Assembly: GCA_012516075.1 (NCBI GenBank)
Contig: JAAYXE010000073.1
Span: 1-64,000, forward strand
Origin: Chloroflexota bacterium
GTDB taxonomy: Bacteria > Chloroflexota > Anaerolineae > Anaerolineales > UBA4823
Length of the DNA: 64,000 nt
Direction of reading: 5' to 3'
Shown one piece after another: positions 1 through 8,351 of this stretch. Positions within the stretch are counted from its first letter, which is position 1; each line of letters begins with the position of its first letter. Below the pieces are notes generated by a model that saw nothing but the letters and a program-made list of their open reading frames with translations, made no database searches and was not told where the DNA came from. The position numbers and the translations under genes were made by a program.

Positions 1-314
1 CCTACCAGGCTCGGGATGAGCTTCTGCGTCTGAATGTGGATGACATTGGCGAGCTGCTCCACGAAAGCTGGATGTTCAAGAAGCAGCTCGCCAGCCAGAT
101 CAGCAACCCGGAGATCGACGAGATGTACCGGGCAGCCCGGGAAGCCGGAGCGACCGGGGGGAAAATCAGCGGCGCTGGAGGCGGGGGGTTTCTCCTGCTT
201 TACTGCCCTTATGAACGACAGGAAGCCGTGCGGTATACACTGCGCAATCTTCAGGAACTGCCTTTTTTAATGGAACAGGACGGTTCGAAGGTCATCTTCA
301 ATTACCGGCGGTAG
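1..314 (+). CDS. hddA: GHMP-family sugar kinase, C-terminal part (probable D-glycero-alpha-D-manno-heptose 7-phosphate kinase)
   Basis: Partial gene: the reading frame is open from base 3 and enters from the left edge, so only the last 103 codons or so are present. The stretch [12 protein letters not shown] near the middle is the glycine-rich C-terminal motif of GHMP kinases, in the form typical of heptose 7-phosphate kinase (HddA) and related sugar kinases. HddA phosphorylates D-glycero-D-manno-heptose 7-phosphate at C1. The next two genes encode a sedoheptulose-7-phosphate isomerase-like SIS protein and a heptose bisphosphate phosphatase, which makes this substrate likely; the fragment alone would also fit a fucose/galactose-type GHMP kinase. 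The catalytic N-terminal half is outside the window. Confidence 0.8.
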   Translation, partial: YQARDELLRLNVDDIGELLHESWMFKKQLASQISNPEIDEMYRAAREAGATGGKISGAGGGGFLLLYCPYERQEAVRYTLRNLQELPFLMEQDGSKVIFNYRR

Positions 315-350
315 TTATGCTTAGTGGGGTTAAGATGGGAGAAGGTAGAG

Positions 351-1499
351 ATGAGTTACGCACGAGGGTATGTTGCCGAACTTCAGCACACCCTGGTGGA
401 TTTACCCGTTGAACTGCTTGATCAGGTAATATCACTTCTCCACCAGGCTCGTCTGGAAAGACGGCTGATCTTCATCATGGGCAATGGGGGGAGCGCATCT
501 ACAGCTTCTCATTTTGCCGCAGATTTATCGAAGAACACACGCAGAGCGGGATGGCCTGATTTTCGGGTCATCGGTCTGGCAGACAATATGGCTCTGCTCT
601 CCGCTTATGCCAATGATGAAGGATACGAAAATGCTTTTGTGCAGCAGTTAGCGAGTTTTGTCCAGCCGGGCGATGTGGTGATCGCCATATCGGCCAGCGG
701 AAACTCGCCCAATGTGCTGCGCGCCGTCGATCTGGCAAACCAGGTCGGGGCGGTCACGATCGGTTTTACCGGTTTTTCAGGCGGCCAGCTCGGCGCCCTG
801 GTGGACTACCACCTGAATGTACCCAGCAATGTGATCGAACAGGTGGAAGATATCCACCTGATGTTTGAGCATATCATTGTGAGGGCGCTGCGGGAACACG
901 CCGCGGAGCTGCCTTCGCCAGCTGTTACAGGAAATCTGATCACACAGGGCGGCGAAATGAGCGTTGTTTCATTGAGCGAGCGCCCGAACTTCGAAGCCGT
1001 GTATTCGGCGGTGAAGGAACTGGACGGTAATCTGACCACAACCGATCTACTGTTCAGGGCGCTGGAGCTCAGTCTGAAGAACATCGGCGGCGAGAGCGGC
1101 AGCATCGTGTGGTTGAACGAGCAGGGCGAAGTTGTCAACGCAGCCCTGGCATACGGCGGTAAGCTCGAATCGCTGAACAGCCGGCAGCTTTCCGATATAA
1201 TCAAGTATGGACTGGCTGGTTGGGTGATTGAGAATCGCCAGGCAGCGCTGGTGGCAAATACACGCAAAGATCCACGCTGGCTGCCGCGCACCTGGGAAAA
1301 GGCAAATGGTGTGACCCGCTCCGCGGTCAGCACGCCCCTGTTGGAGCGCGACCGTGTAACCGGGGTGCTCACCCTGGTTCAGCCTCAGGCGGGAAAATTC
1401 AACCAGGATCACCTGGTGCTGCTGGCGGCGATCGCCATCTCGGTTTCTCTCAAGGTTGAGAAGGTATCGGTTGAAGAGTTTGTAGAGCGGAGGTATTAG
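351..1499 (+). CDS. gmhA: SIS-domain phosphoheptose isomerase fused to a GAF domain
   Basis: The N-terminal half (about residues 1-195) is a SIS domain with GNGGSAST near residue 44 and SASGNSPN near 114, as in GmhA, which converts sedoheptulose 7-phosphate to D-glycero-D-manno-heptose 7-phosphate. An acidic DEGYEN segment and an EDIHLMFEH segment sit where GmhA keeps its catalytic Glu and His. GmhA is normally about 190 residues; this protein is twice that, and residues about 215-375 look like a GAF sensor domain. I place the start at the ATG at 351 after AGAAGGTAGAG; an in-frame GTG at 324 would add nine residues. It follows the kinase gene closely, so the two are probably co-transcribed. 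The isomerase assignment is good; what the GAF domain binds is unknown. Confidence 0.82.
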   Translation: MSYARGYVAELQHTLVDLPVELLDQVISLLHQARLERRLIFIMGNGGSASTASHFAADLSKNTRRAGWPDFRVIGLADNMALLSAYANDEGYENAFVQQLASFVQPGDVVIAISASGNSPNVLRAVDLANQVGAVTIGFTGFSGGQLGALVDYHLNVPSNVIEQVEDIHLMFEHIIVRALREHAAELPSPAVTGNLITQGGEMSVVSLSERPNFEAVYSAVKELDGNLTTTDLLFRALELSLKNIGGESGSIVWLNEQGEVVNAALAYGGKLESLNSRQLSDIIKYGLAGWVIENRQAALVANTRKDPRWLPRTWEKANGVTRSAVSTPLLERDRVTGVLTLVQPQAGKFNQDHLVLLAAIAISVSLKVEKVSVEEFVERRY

Positions 1500-1528
1500 A
1501 AGGCCGGCGCCTGATACCGCCCTGAACT

Positions 1529-2080
1529 TCAGGGATCAAGCAGGATTCTGGACAGGGCTTCTTCCAGGGTGTCGCAGGGGGTAAAAGGGCCTGCAGCGGC
1601 GATTTCAGGCAGGTTTTCCTGAATGGCGCCGCGACCGGTGCGCACCAGGAAGCGCCTCGGTATCCCGGCCGCTTTTCCGGCCTGCAGGTCGGAGACAGCG
1701 TCTCCGATCATCACCGACCGGCTGAGATCGATCTGCAGCTGTCGTGCTGCCTGGAAGAACAGCCCCGGCAGGGGTTTGCGGCAGCCGCACCGGTCTTCAG
1801 GCGCATGGGGGCACATCAGAACAGCGTCGATCCGCCCCCCAGCTTTTTCAATTTCGCGCACCAGCCGCCGGTTGATCTCCTCAGCGGTTTCCATCTGGAT
1901 CAGGCCCCGGCCGACGCCAGACTGGTTGGTGACGATCACTATCTTATACGGGCTTTTGCATACACGGGCCAGAGCGGTAAGGGCCTGGGGGAAGATCTCC
2001 ACATCTTCCCAGCTCCTGACGTAAGCAGGGCGGTTCTCAATGATGACACCGTCGCGGTCCAGGAATATCGCCGGATGCAT
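1529..2080 (-). CDS. gmhB: D-glycero-beta-D-manno-heptose 1,7-bisphosphate 7-phosphatase-like HAD phosphatase
   Basis: A HAD subfamily IIIA phosphatase of 183 residues. It has the nucleophile motif DRDGV (Asp8, Asp10), a TNQSG motif near residue 51, the zinc loop CPHxPxxxCxCRKP (Cys90, His92, Cys98, Cys100) and the final GDAVSDLQAG motif near 126. The zinc loop separates GmhB/HisB-N from other HADs. It removes the C7 phosphate of heptose 1,7-bisphosphate, the step between the kinase and nucleotide activation. It is convergent with the SIS-GAF gene and the only - strand gene here. I chose the ATG at 2080, seven codons inside the longest frame, because HPAIFLDRDG is the usual N-terminus and TATAAT lies just upstream. 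The histidinol-phosphatase relative is less likely given the neighbours. Confidence 0.85.
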   Translation of the reverse strand: MHPAIFLDRDGVIIENRPAYVRSWEDVEIFPQALTALARVCKSPYKIVIVTNQSGVGRGLIQMETAEEINRRLVREIEKAGGRIDAVLMCPHAPEDRCGCRKPLPGLFFQAARQLQIDLSRSVMIGDAVSDLQAGKAAGIPRRFLVRTGRGAIQENLPEIAAAGPFTPCDTLEEALSRILLDP

Positions 2081-2086
2081 GGGCTG

Positions 2087-2092
2087 ATTATA
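2087..2092 (-). promoter_or_regulatory. TATAAT -10 element immediately upstream of the HAD phosphatase gene
   Basis: On the - strand TATAAT is followed by six bases and then the ATG at 2080. A transcript starting the usual distance after this -10 box would begin at or next to the start codon, giving a leaderless mRNA. No clear -35 box is seen 16-18 bases upstream. Position and perfect hexamer support it; function is inferred. Confidence 0.45.
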
Positions 2093-2188
2093 CCTGTCCA
2101 CATCTGGGCCGGCATCAAAATCTCGAAACGATCCGCACCTCCGGAACTCCGCTCGTATGAGGAGGACAGGGGGAAGGGGAGCTCAGCA

Positions 2189-2223
2189 GGCCGCTCTATC
2201 AAAAGGAGCGGCCGGGGGATAAG
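2189..2223 (+). promoter_or_regulatory. Leader hairpin followed by GGGGATAAG
   Basis: A perfect 8-bp stem GGCCGCTC/GAGCGGCC (2189-2196 and 2206-2213) with a nine-base loop is followed by GGGGATAAG (2215-2223), about 20 bases before the start codon of the acyltransferase gene at 2245. The same arrangement occurs twice in the leader at 8105-8208. It may be a 5'-UTR regulatory element. It does not match any riboswitch class I can recall. Confidence 0.4.
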
Positions 2224-2244
2224 GAACAGGACACTACTGCATCG

Positions 2245-2997
2245 ATGATCGAACAACTGCGTCTTTACCTCAGCCGCCAGGCTTCGGGGATTGGTCGCTA
2301 CATCCTCGAACAGGCACTCTATCTGCTGCTGGGCTGGATCCCGACCCTGGTTGGGATCGGCATCCGCGGGCTGTTCTACCGCCTGATCCTCAAAATGGAT
2401 GGGTGGGCGGCGATCGAAAACGGCGTGCGTCTGCGCTTCGCCAGCAATATCCGCCTGGGAAACGGCGTCTACCTGGACCAGGGCAGTTATTTACATGCCT
2501 GTCCGAATGGGATCGAGATCGGAGACCGGACGATCGTTATGCACGGCGCTGTACTGCACGTTTACAATTTTCGCGATCTGCCGCACGCCGGCATCCGCAT
2601 CGGAAAAGACAGCCTGATTGGAGAGTACTGCGTCATCCGCGGTCAGGGAGGTGTCCAGATTGGAGACCGGGTTTACACTTCTCCGTTTACACAGATCATT
2701 GCCGTAAACCATGTCTTTGATGACCCGAGCCGGCCCTTCGTCGAACAGGGCATCACGGCTGAAGGGATCGTGATCGAGGATGATGTCTGGTTAGGAGCGG
2801 GTGCGGTGATTACCGACGGTGTGCGCATCGGTAAGGGCGCAGTCGTCGCTGCCGGCGCAGTCGTCACCCGCGATGTTGAACCCTATACAGTGGTAGGGGG
2901 AGTTCCCGCACGTGTGATTCGTCAGGTTGGAGACCAGCGAACGAGTGGGGATAACAATCGAGAAATCTTTTTTCAAAAGCTGGAGGCTCACCGATGA
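2245..2997 (+). CDS. Left-handed beta-helix (hexapeptide repeat) acyltransferase
   Basis: A 250-residue acyltransferase of the maltose/galactoside O-acetyltransferase superfamily. From about residue 65 to 225 it shows repeated [LIV]-G-x4 turns ([27 protein letters not shown]) and ends with a [12 protein letters not shown] tail, the signature of LbH trimers that carry O-acetyl groups to sugars. The first 60 residues are amphipathic ([21 protein letters not shown]) and resemble the membrane-associating N-terminus also seen in the acyltransferases at 44911 and 48845. The ATG at 2245 has no strong ribosome-binding site. It overlaps the next gene by four bases, so translation is probably coupled. 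Donor and acceptor cannot be read from sequence. Confidence 0.8.
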   Translation: MIEQLRLYLSRQASGIGRYILEQALYLLLGWIPTLVGIGIRGLFYRLILKMDGWAAIENGVRLRFASNIRLGNGVYLDQGSYLHACPNGIEIGDRTIVMHGAVLHVYNFRDLPHAGIRIGKDSLIGEYCVIRGQGGVQIGDRVYTSPFTQIIAVNHVFDDPSRPFVEQGITAEGIVIEDDVWLGAGAVITDGVRIGKGAVVAAGAVVTRDVEPYTVVGGVPARVIRQVGDQRTSGDNNREIFFQKLEAHR

Positions 2998-4244
2998 CTA
3001 CTCTATCTGTCATAATCCCCGCTTATAACGAGGAGCAGGGGATCGCCGAAATCGTGCACCGCGTCCTGGCGGTGAAGGATAAGCTGGCTGAGGTCGGTGT
3101 CAGCGATCTTGAGCTGGTCGTCGTGGATGACGGCTCGGTGGATCGCACGGCTGAGATCACTTCCGCCATTGAAGGCGTGCGCCTGATCCGCCATCCGAAG
3201 AACCGGGGTTACGGTGCAGCCCTGAAGACAGGCTTCCTGAACTCGCGCGGCGAGCTGATCGGATTCCTGGATGCGGATGGGACATATCCCCCGGAATACT
3301 TCCCCCAGTTCTGCAAAGAAGCGCTGGACGGCGCCGATCTGGTGATCGGTTCACGCATGTCGGGCGCCGACAGCAAGATGCCGGTGACGCGGCGTGTGGG
3401 CAATCTGTTCTTTGCCGGCCTGCTCTCTTTAATCGGACGCCAGCGTGTTTCCGACAGCGCCAGTGGTATGCGGGTGTTTAAACGCGAGGTCATGGCCCTG
3501 GTGTACCCGCTCCCCGACGGGCTCAACCTGACGCCTGTGATGAGCGCCCGTGCGCTGCACGAACATATCCGCATGGCCGAGGTGCCCATCCCTTACAGCG
3601 AGCGCGTGGGTCGCTCGAAGTTGAGCGTGGTGCGCGACGGCATGACCTTCCTGCAGTCCATCATCTGGACGGTGCTGACCTACAACCCGGTGCGGATTTT
3701 TGGGCTGGTGGGGATGGGCGGACTTGGCGTCACCCTGCTGATTGCCCTCGGACTGGTGATCACCCGGTTGAGCGGGATCACGACCCTGGGCCCGTGGGGG
3801 GTCGCGGCCCTTTTCTGGGCGCTGGTTTCGGCGGTGGCCGGTATCAGCATCTTTGCCCTGGGGGCAACCTTCAACTACCTGGTAGCACTGTTTTATAAGC
3901 GGCCGATACGCCAGGGGTTGTTCGGTAAGCCGCTGATGAAGAACTCGCTCGACCGCTCCTTTGGCTGGATGGGTGCTGTTGGGCTGCTGGCCGGACTGAT
4001 CGTCGCCGGCATTGCCCTGGCTCTGGGTATCCAAGGCTGGGAAATCACCCGACTGTGGCTTTATCTGCTGGGCAGCTCGCTGTTCATCCTGGTAGGTATC
4101 CAGCTCATTCTTTACTGGATTCTGATGCGTGTTCTTGAAGAGCTGAGTACGCGCGAAATCATCGCTGCGCAGGAGCTGACGCCCGCGCCGGAGAGACAGA
4201 ATCCATCCGACCTGAAGCCGGCTGCTGAGCCGCAGGTATCCTGA
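2994..4244 (+). CDS. Membrane-anchored family 2 glycosyltransferase
   Basis: A 416-residue GT2 with an N-terminal GT-A domain (about 1-225) followed by about four membrane segments (about 225-390). Visible motifs are [11 protein letters not shown] with DDGS at 45-48 and the metal-binding DADG at 93-96. The layout resembles dolichol/polyprenyl-phosphate sugar transferases such as GtrB, but the C-terminal region is longer than usual. The likely reaction is transfer of a sugar from a nucleotide donor to a polyprenyl phosphate or a membrane-linked acceptor. The start codon overlaps the acyltransferase stop (ATGA). The radical SAM gene follows 38 bases later, so these genes probably form one operon. 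Confidence 0.85.
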   Translation: MTTLSVIIPAYNEEQGIAEIVHRVLAVKDKLAEVGVSDLELVVVDDGSVDRTAEITSAIEGVRLIRHPKNRGYGAALKTGFLNSRGELIGFLDADGTYPPEYFPQFCKEALDGADLVIGSRMSGADSKMPVTRRVGNLFFAGLLSLIGRQRVSDSASGMRVFKREVMALVYPLPDGLNLTPVMSARALHEHIRMAEVPIPYSERVGRSKLSVVRDGMTFLQSIIWTVLTYNPVRIFGLVGMGGLGVTLLIALGLVITRLSGITTLGPWGVAALFWALVSAVAGISIFALGATFNYLVALFYKRPIRQGLFGKPLMKNSLDRSFGWMGAVGLLAGLIVAGIALALGIQGWEITRLWLYLLGSSLFILVGIQLILYWILMRVLEELSTREIIAAQELTPAPERQNPSDLKPAAEPQVS

Positions 4245-4282
4245 ACAAGCCGGCGATCAGATCGTCGCGAGGAGAGAACCCG

Positions 4283-5986
4283 ATGAGCGAACAGAAAATT
4301 GACTTCGTGAAAGAGAACCTGGGGACGCGTCTCATCCCCAAACTGCGAATGGCGAACTTCCCCTCTGCGGACGAGATCGTCCGCCAGGGGCTGATGGCCA
4401 CACCCCGCTCCGAGGAAGCTGTCGACATTCTGCTGGTAAACCCGCCCACTCCCGACGGGGGCTTGTGGATCCGCACCCAGCACCGCGTGGGGCGGCGCAC
4501 GCGCGAGAACATGGTCTGGCCGCAGGTCTCGCTGGCGCAGATGGCCGCCCTGCTGCACCCCACCTATAAAGTCAAGATAATCGATGCCAATGCCGAACGC
4601 ATCAGCTGGCCCGAGTTTACCGCGCTGCTGGACCGCTACCAGCCGCGTTATTACCTCTCGCAGCTCACCGCGCCGACGCTGGAGAACGACATGTACGGCT
4701 GTTTCCTGGCCAAGGCGCGCGGCGCAAAGACGATCGTCTTTGGTACCCATGTCACACCCATTCCGCGCGAGACCATGCGGCCCTATCCGGCGCTGGACTT
4801 TGCCCTGGTTGGCGAACCCGATCTGACGATTCGCGACCTGCTCGACCATCTTGAAAACCGGATTGACGAGCGCCCTCCGGAGATCCGGCGCCTGTTCGAG
4901 AAGCATGATCCCACCTATAAACCCGCCCTGAAAGAGGACGGCAGTGTGGACATGTACGGGATTAAGGGCCTGGCCTGGAGGAACGGTGAGGAAATCGTCG
5001 TCAACTTCCCGCGGCCCTTTATCGCCGATCTGAACGATCTTCCCATCCCAATGCACGAACTGCTGCCGCTGCAGAAATACCGCATGCCGCTCATTAAAGG
5101 TCCCTTCACCTTCATCGTGACCAGCCGCGGCTGCCCTGCCGGCTGCACCTACTGCATCAAGCATGTCAGCTACCAGTACACCACCCGGCTGCGCTCTCCG
5201 GAACTTATTATGCAGGAGATGTGGCGGCTGAAGGAGCTGGGGATCAACAATATCCACATGTATTCGGATCTCTTCACCGTCAGCCGCGACCAGGTGATGG
5301 AGCTGTGCCAGCGCATGATCGATGAGAAGATCAACATCAAGTGGACGTGCAACAGCCGTGTGGACTTTGTGGATGAAGAGATGCTGATGCAGATGGGCAG
5401 GGCGGGCTGCCGTCTGATCTCCTGGGGGATCGAGAGCGGCAATGAGCAGATCCTCAAACACGCCCGCAAAGGCGCCTACCCCGACAAGGCCGAGCGCGCC
5501 CTGCGCTGGGCGAAGAAGGCCGGCATTATGAACTGGGGCTACTTCATCATCGGGCTGCCCGGCGAGACGGAGGAAACCATCCGCCAGACCATCGAGTTTG
5601 CCAAGAAGCTGCCGCTGGATATCGCCCTCTTCCATGTGGCCGCACCTTATCCGGGGACACCTTTCTTCTTCGAGGTTGTTGAGAATGGCTGGTTCCGCCC
5701 GGGAACCCGCTGGGAGCAGGTGGATATGGATAAGGGCACGGTGCTGGATTACCCCAACCTGCCGGCGGAGCGGCTGCTTTACTGGCAGCGGCAGGCCTTC
5801 CGGGAATGGGCTTTCCGCCCGGGTCCGATCTTTACCTATCTCAAGATGCTGCTCTATGACTTCTCGACGATCAAGACCGCGCTCAATGTGGGTATTCAGC
5901 ATCTGAAGTGGGCCGGGGGTGAAGACGAAGCGCCAGTCTCCAGGAAGCTCGTATCGCAGATGGGCGTGCGGGGAGGAAATTCCTGA
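4283..5986 (+). CDS. B12-binding-domain radical SAM protein
   Basis: A 567-residue class B-type radical SAM enzyme. Residues about 46-190 form a Rossmann-like cobalamin-binding domain (VDILLVNPPTPDGG start). Cys284, Cys288 and Cys291 form the CxxxCxxC motif that binds the 4Fe-4S cluster, and the SAM barrel runs to about residue 480 (WGIESGNEQIL and GYFIIGLPGET are typical later motifs). The B12 domain lacks a DxHxxG motif, as in most B12-dependent radical SAM proteins. Such enzymes methylate unactivated carbons or rearrange carbon skeletons; HpnJ and several natural-product enzymes are relatives. Within this operon a lipid-carrier or sugar substrate is plausible, but this is inference. A good site GAGGAGAG precedes the ATG. 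Confidence 0.85.
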   Translation: MSEQKIDFVKENLGTRLIPKLRMANFPSADEIVRQGLMATPRSEEAVDILLVNPPTPDGGLWIRTQHRVGRRTRENMVWPQVSLAQMAALLHPTYKVKIIDANAERISWPEFTALLDRYQPRYYLSQLTAPTLENDMYGCFLAKARGAKTIVFGTHVTPIPRETMRPYPALDFALVGEPDLTIRDLLDHLENRIDERPPEIRRLFEKHDPTYKPALKEDGSVDMYGIKGLAWRNGEEIVVNFPRPFIADLNDLPIPMHELLPLQKYRMPLIKGPFTFIVTSRGCPAGCTYCIKHVSYQYTTRLRSPELIMQEMWRLKELGINNIHMYSDLFTVSRDQVMELCQRMIDEKINIKWTCNSRVDFVDEEMLMQMGRAGCRLISWGIESGNEQILKHARKGAYPDKAERALRWAKKAGIMNWGYFIIGLPGETEETIRQTIEFAKKLPLDIALFHVAAPYPGTPFFFEVVENGWFRPGTRWEQVDMDKGTVLDYPNLPAERLLYWQRQAFREWAFRPGPIFTYLKMLLYDFSTIKTALNVGIQHLKWAGGEDEAPVSRKLVSQMGVRGGNS

Positions 5987-6036
5987 AACATACGCCCGGG
6001 GAACAGAAGATTGAAAGCCGGGGCTGGCGGGTCCAT

Positions 6037-7953
6037 ATGCTGCGTGCAGGCCTGCCAGCCCTATCGTATAGGCAGGGGATGCCTTCGTTGAGCCGCTTCA
6101 GGGGCACTGGATGGACAGCAGCCGCCGGATGGGTGCTGTGGGCGGCGGCTCTGCTGCCCGGCCTGACCCACGAGAAGTTTACACTGTGGATGGGCGCCGG
6201 CCTGGTGCTTCTGGCCGCAGCCGCACTGCTGCACCGGGCACACCTGGGGACATTTATCCGGCGGACCGGTTTGGAACTGCCCCTCCTTCTGCTGCTGGCC
6301 AGCGGGCTGCTCAGCGCTCTGATCGCCCCCGACCGGCCGCTGGCTTTCGCCAGGCTGTATCTGTTCCTGCTGGCGGCCGCGCTGTTCTTCCTGCTGGCCG
6401 GCAGCAGTCCGCCAGTGCTGGATCGCTTTGTACGCCTGTTTTCCGCCGCTGCAGCGCTGGGTGGTCTGTTTCTGGCCAGCCAGGCCGACTGGACGCGCTA
6501 TCCGGCGCGTTTTGCTCCGGTTGGACGGGCCGGGCTGCTGTTGAATCAGGTGGTACCACATCTGGGCTTCCCAGAAGACTACTGGTATGTGGCGCGCAAC
6601 GTCAGTGCGGCGTTGCTGACGCTGGCTCTGCCGGCTTACGCAGTCTGGCTGGTCCAGGCCTGGAGCAGGCTGCGCAGCGGTGAAGGCCGCGCGCGCCGCG
6701 ATTTGATTCTGGCAGGGATCACCGGCCTGCTGCTGGTGAGTGGGCTGCTGTTCAGTGAGTCGCGCACCCCCTGGCTGGCCCTGCTCCTGGTTGTGCTTGC
6801 AGGGGCATGGCGCTGGTTGACCCTCCGGCTGGTCAGAAACCGGACACAGCAAGCGGTGCTGTTCTGGGGCGGCTTGCTGGCTGCCGCTGTGGTGGCGGCC
6901 GGGCTGCTGCTGAGCCGTCCGGCCGGACAGGTTTTTGCGTGGCTGCCCGGCCCCGAGCATGTTACCGGCCGGGTTCATCTGGCCGGCCAGGCCTGGCGGC
7001 TGGCGCAGGATGTCCCCCTGACCGGATATGGGCCGGGTGCTTTCGCCGGGGTGTACAGCACCTATATCGCCGTACATCCCTACCGGGCCTTTTTCGATGA
7101 GGACACCGGCGTCAGCGCATATCTCAGCCTGCTGGTTGAACAGGGCTGGCCCGGTCTGCTTGCGCTGCTTTTACTCTGCGGGGCCGCTTTGCGGCAGGCT
7201 GCAGCGATCTGGCACTCGGGGGATGGCAGAGGTTCTCTGTATTTGAATATAGGCGCCGCCGGGCTGGCGCTGCTGCTCATTCACGCTCTTTCACATGCCA
7301 CGCTGCTGGCCTCCAGGGCCATCCCGTTCGCCCTGGTTCCCCTGGGCCTGATCGCCGTCGGAAGCAAGGAGCGCAGCGTGGAAGAAGCTGTACGCAAGCC
7401 GGTGAACGCTCGCCGCACTGCGCTGGCGGGCCTGGCGCTGGTCGGGCGGGCCGGCTGCGGACTGGTCACCAGCGGATCCAGCCCGGCAGCCGTATGGTAT
7501 TCCAATCTTGGCGCCATCCGCGCCGCGCAGGTCGAGCTGGACGGTTACCCGCGCCAGACCTGGGATACAGGCGATGACGTGGTCCGGCTGCAGCCAGCGG
7601 CAGCGGTTTTCAGAAAGGCGCTGCAGTATGACCCTCGAAACCGGACTGCTCATGACGGGCTGGGCCGGCTGGCGTTGAAGCAGCTCGATTTCGATGCAGC
7701 CGTCATCCATTTTAAGACTGCCCACGATGTGGATCCGGGGCACCGGGGGATCACGAAAAACCTCGCTTACAGTTATTTGTGGAGCGGTGACACTGCACAC
7801 TGGCCTGCGCTGATAGCTGACCTGCCCGAGATACCGACAGAACTGCAGGCATACATCCACTGGTGGAAGCATATAGGTCGCGATGACCTGTCCGAGCTGG
7901 CTGCGCGCGGTGCCGATATTCTCTCCACGCAGTATGCAGGTGATCAGGGATAG
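6037..7953 (+). CDS. O-antigen ligase/polymerase-like membrane protein with C-terminal TPRs
   Basis: A 638-residue protein. About ten to twelve hydrophobic segments fill residues 25-450, with a large loop around VHLAGQAWRLAQDVPLTGYG-type sequence near 310-345 that resembles the Wzy_C/WaaL domain. Residues about 510-600 carry TPR-like repeats (FRKALQYDPRNRTAHDGLG, HFKTAHDVDPGHRG). WaaL/Wzy/PglL-type enzymes move undecaprenyl-linked glycans to an acceptor or polymerise them outside the cytoplasmic membrane. A TPR tail is common in Gram-positive-type and Chloroflexi members and may contact the acceptor. The start is uncertain: ATG at 6037 or ATG at 6079. It lies 50 bases after the radical SAM gene. 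Confidence 0.75.
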   Translation: MLRAGLPALSYRQGMPSLSRFRGTGWTAAAGWVLWAAALLPGLTHEKFTLWMGAGLVLLAAAALLHRAHLGTFIRRTGLELPLLLLLASGLLSALIAPDRPLAFARLYLFLLAAALFFLLAGSSPPVLDRFVRLFSAAAALGGLFLASQADWTRYPARFAPVGRAGLLLNQVVPHLGFPEDYWYVARNVSAALLTLALPAYAVWLVQAWSRLRSGEGRARRDLILAGITGLLLVSGLLFSESRTPWLALLLVVLAGAWRWLTLRLVRNRTQQAVLFWGGLLAAAVVAAGLLLSRPAGQVFAWLPGPEHVTGRVHLAGQAWRLAQDVPLTGYGPGAFAGVYSTYIAVHPYRAFFDEDTGVSAYLSLLVEQGWPGLLALLLLCGAALRQAAAIWHSGDGRGSLYLNIGAAGLALLLIHALSHATLLASRAIPFALVPLGLIAVGSKERSVEEAVRKPVNARRTALAGLALVGRAGCGLVTSGSSPAAVWYSNLGAIRAAQVELDGYPRQTWDTGDDVVRLQPAAAVFRKALQYDPRNRTAHDGLGRLALKQLDFDAAVIHFKTAHDVDPGHRGITKNLAYSYLWSGDTAHWPALIADLPEIPTELQAYIHWWKHIGRDDLSELAARGADILSTQYAGDQG

Positions 7954-8001
7954 GCCCTGCAAAGCCGCCGTGGAGCAGTGAGAAGAACCCGTTTGCGTTT
8001 C

Positions 8002-8030
8002 TTGACTCACCCGTTTCCATTCGATACAAT
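8002..8030 (+). promoter_or_regulatory. Sigma-70-type promoter, TTGACT - 17 bp - TACAAT
   Basis: TTGACT (8002-8007) and TACAAT (8025-8030) are separated by exactly 17 bases, each one mismatch from consensus. This is the best promoter in the window. Transcription should start near 8037, leaving an untranslated leader of about 350 bases before the BNR gene at 8391. Confidence 0.7.
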
Positions 8031-8245
8031 GACTAGAAATTGTGGGGCGGCTTAATCATTAAAGTGTGCATGGAATACGCGCCTTAACAGGGGGGTTCAA
8101 TCAGAACCGGCAGTCGGGCACAGCTCCGCTGCCGGTTGAGTGGGGATAAGCATACTGATCATTTCTTCGCGCTGAAGAACCAACCCTTCAGCCAGCAGTG
8201 GGGATAAGTTACCCGGCTCTACTGGATAGAGCAGGCGGGGCTGGT

Positions 8246-8317
8246 ATGGAAGAATCACCTGTGTATGAGAAGATCAACCGGCATAACCTTCCGGACGCCA
8301 GGCGTATCAGGACGTGA
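8246..8317 (+). CDS. Possible 23-codon leader peptide
   Basis: An ATG-started open frame of 23 codons inside the leader of the BNR gene, ending 14 bases before the terminator-like hairpin. Three of its last five codons are Arg (RRIR then T). The upstream GGCGGGG is a possible but poor ribosome-binding site. It could be an attenuation leader peptide, or chance. No homology can be claimed for such a short peptide. Confidence 0.2.
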   Translation: MEESPVYEKINRHNLPDARRIRT

Positions 8318-8330
8318 CCATATGGTGAAC

Positions 8331-8351
8331 GGCAGGTTAGCTGCCTTTTTT
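8331..8351 (+). terminator. Terminator-like hairpin upstream of the BNR gene (possible attenuator)
   Basis: GGCAG (8331-8335), loop GTTAG, CTGCC (8341-8345), then six T. The stem is only 5 bp but followed directly by the T-run. It sits 40 bases before a start codon and downstream of a strong promoter, so it would act as a conditional terminator rather than an end-of-operon one. Confidence 0.5.

Noticed and set aside
34..270. Open frame from ATG 34
   Set aside because: It is in a different frame from the GHMP kinase, whose [12 protein letters not shown] motif shows the true frame.
1520..1534. CCCTGAACTTCAGGG between the convergent genes as a terminator
   Set aside because: The palindrome has a one-base centre, so it cannot form a normal hairpin loop, and no T-run follows.
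2944..2957. A fourth copy of the GGGGATAA word (AGTGGGGATAAC)
   Set aside because: It lies in the coding end of the acyltransferase gene, ends in C instead of G and has no hairpin before it.
4112..5902. Long antisense open frame (about 596 codons, - strand)
   Set aside because: It lies opposite the radical SAM gene, whose motifs are clear. The antisense translation has no recognisable motif and is a by-product of GC-rich codon use.
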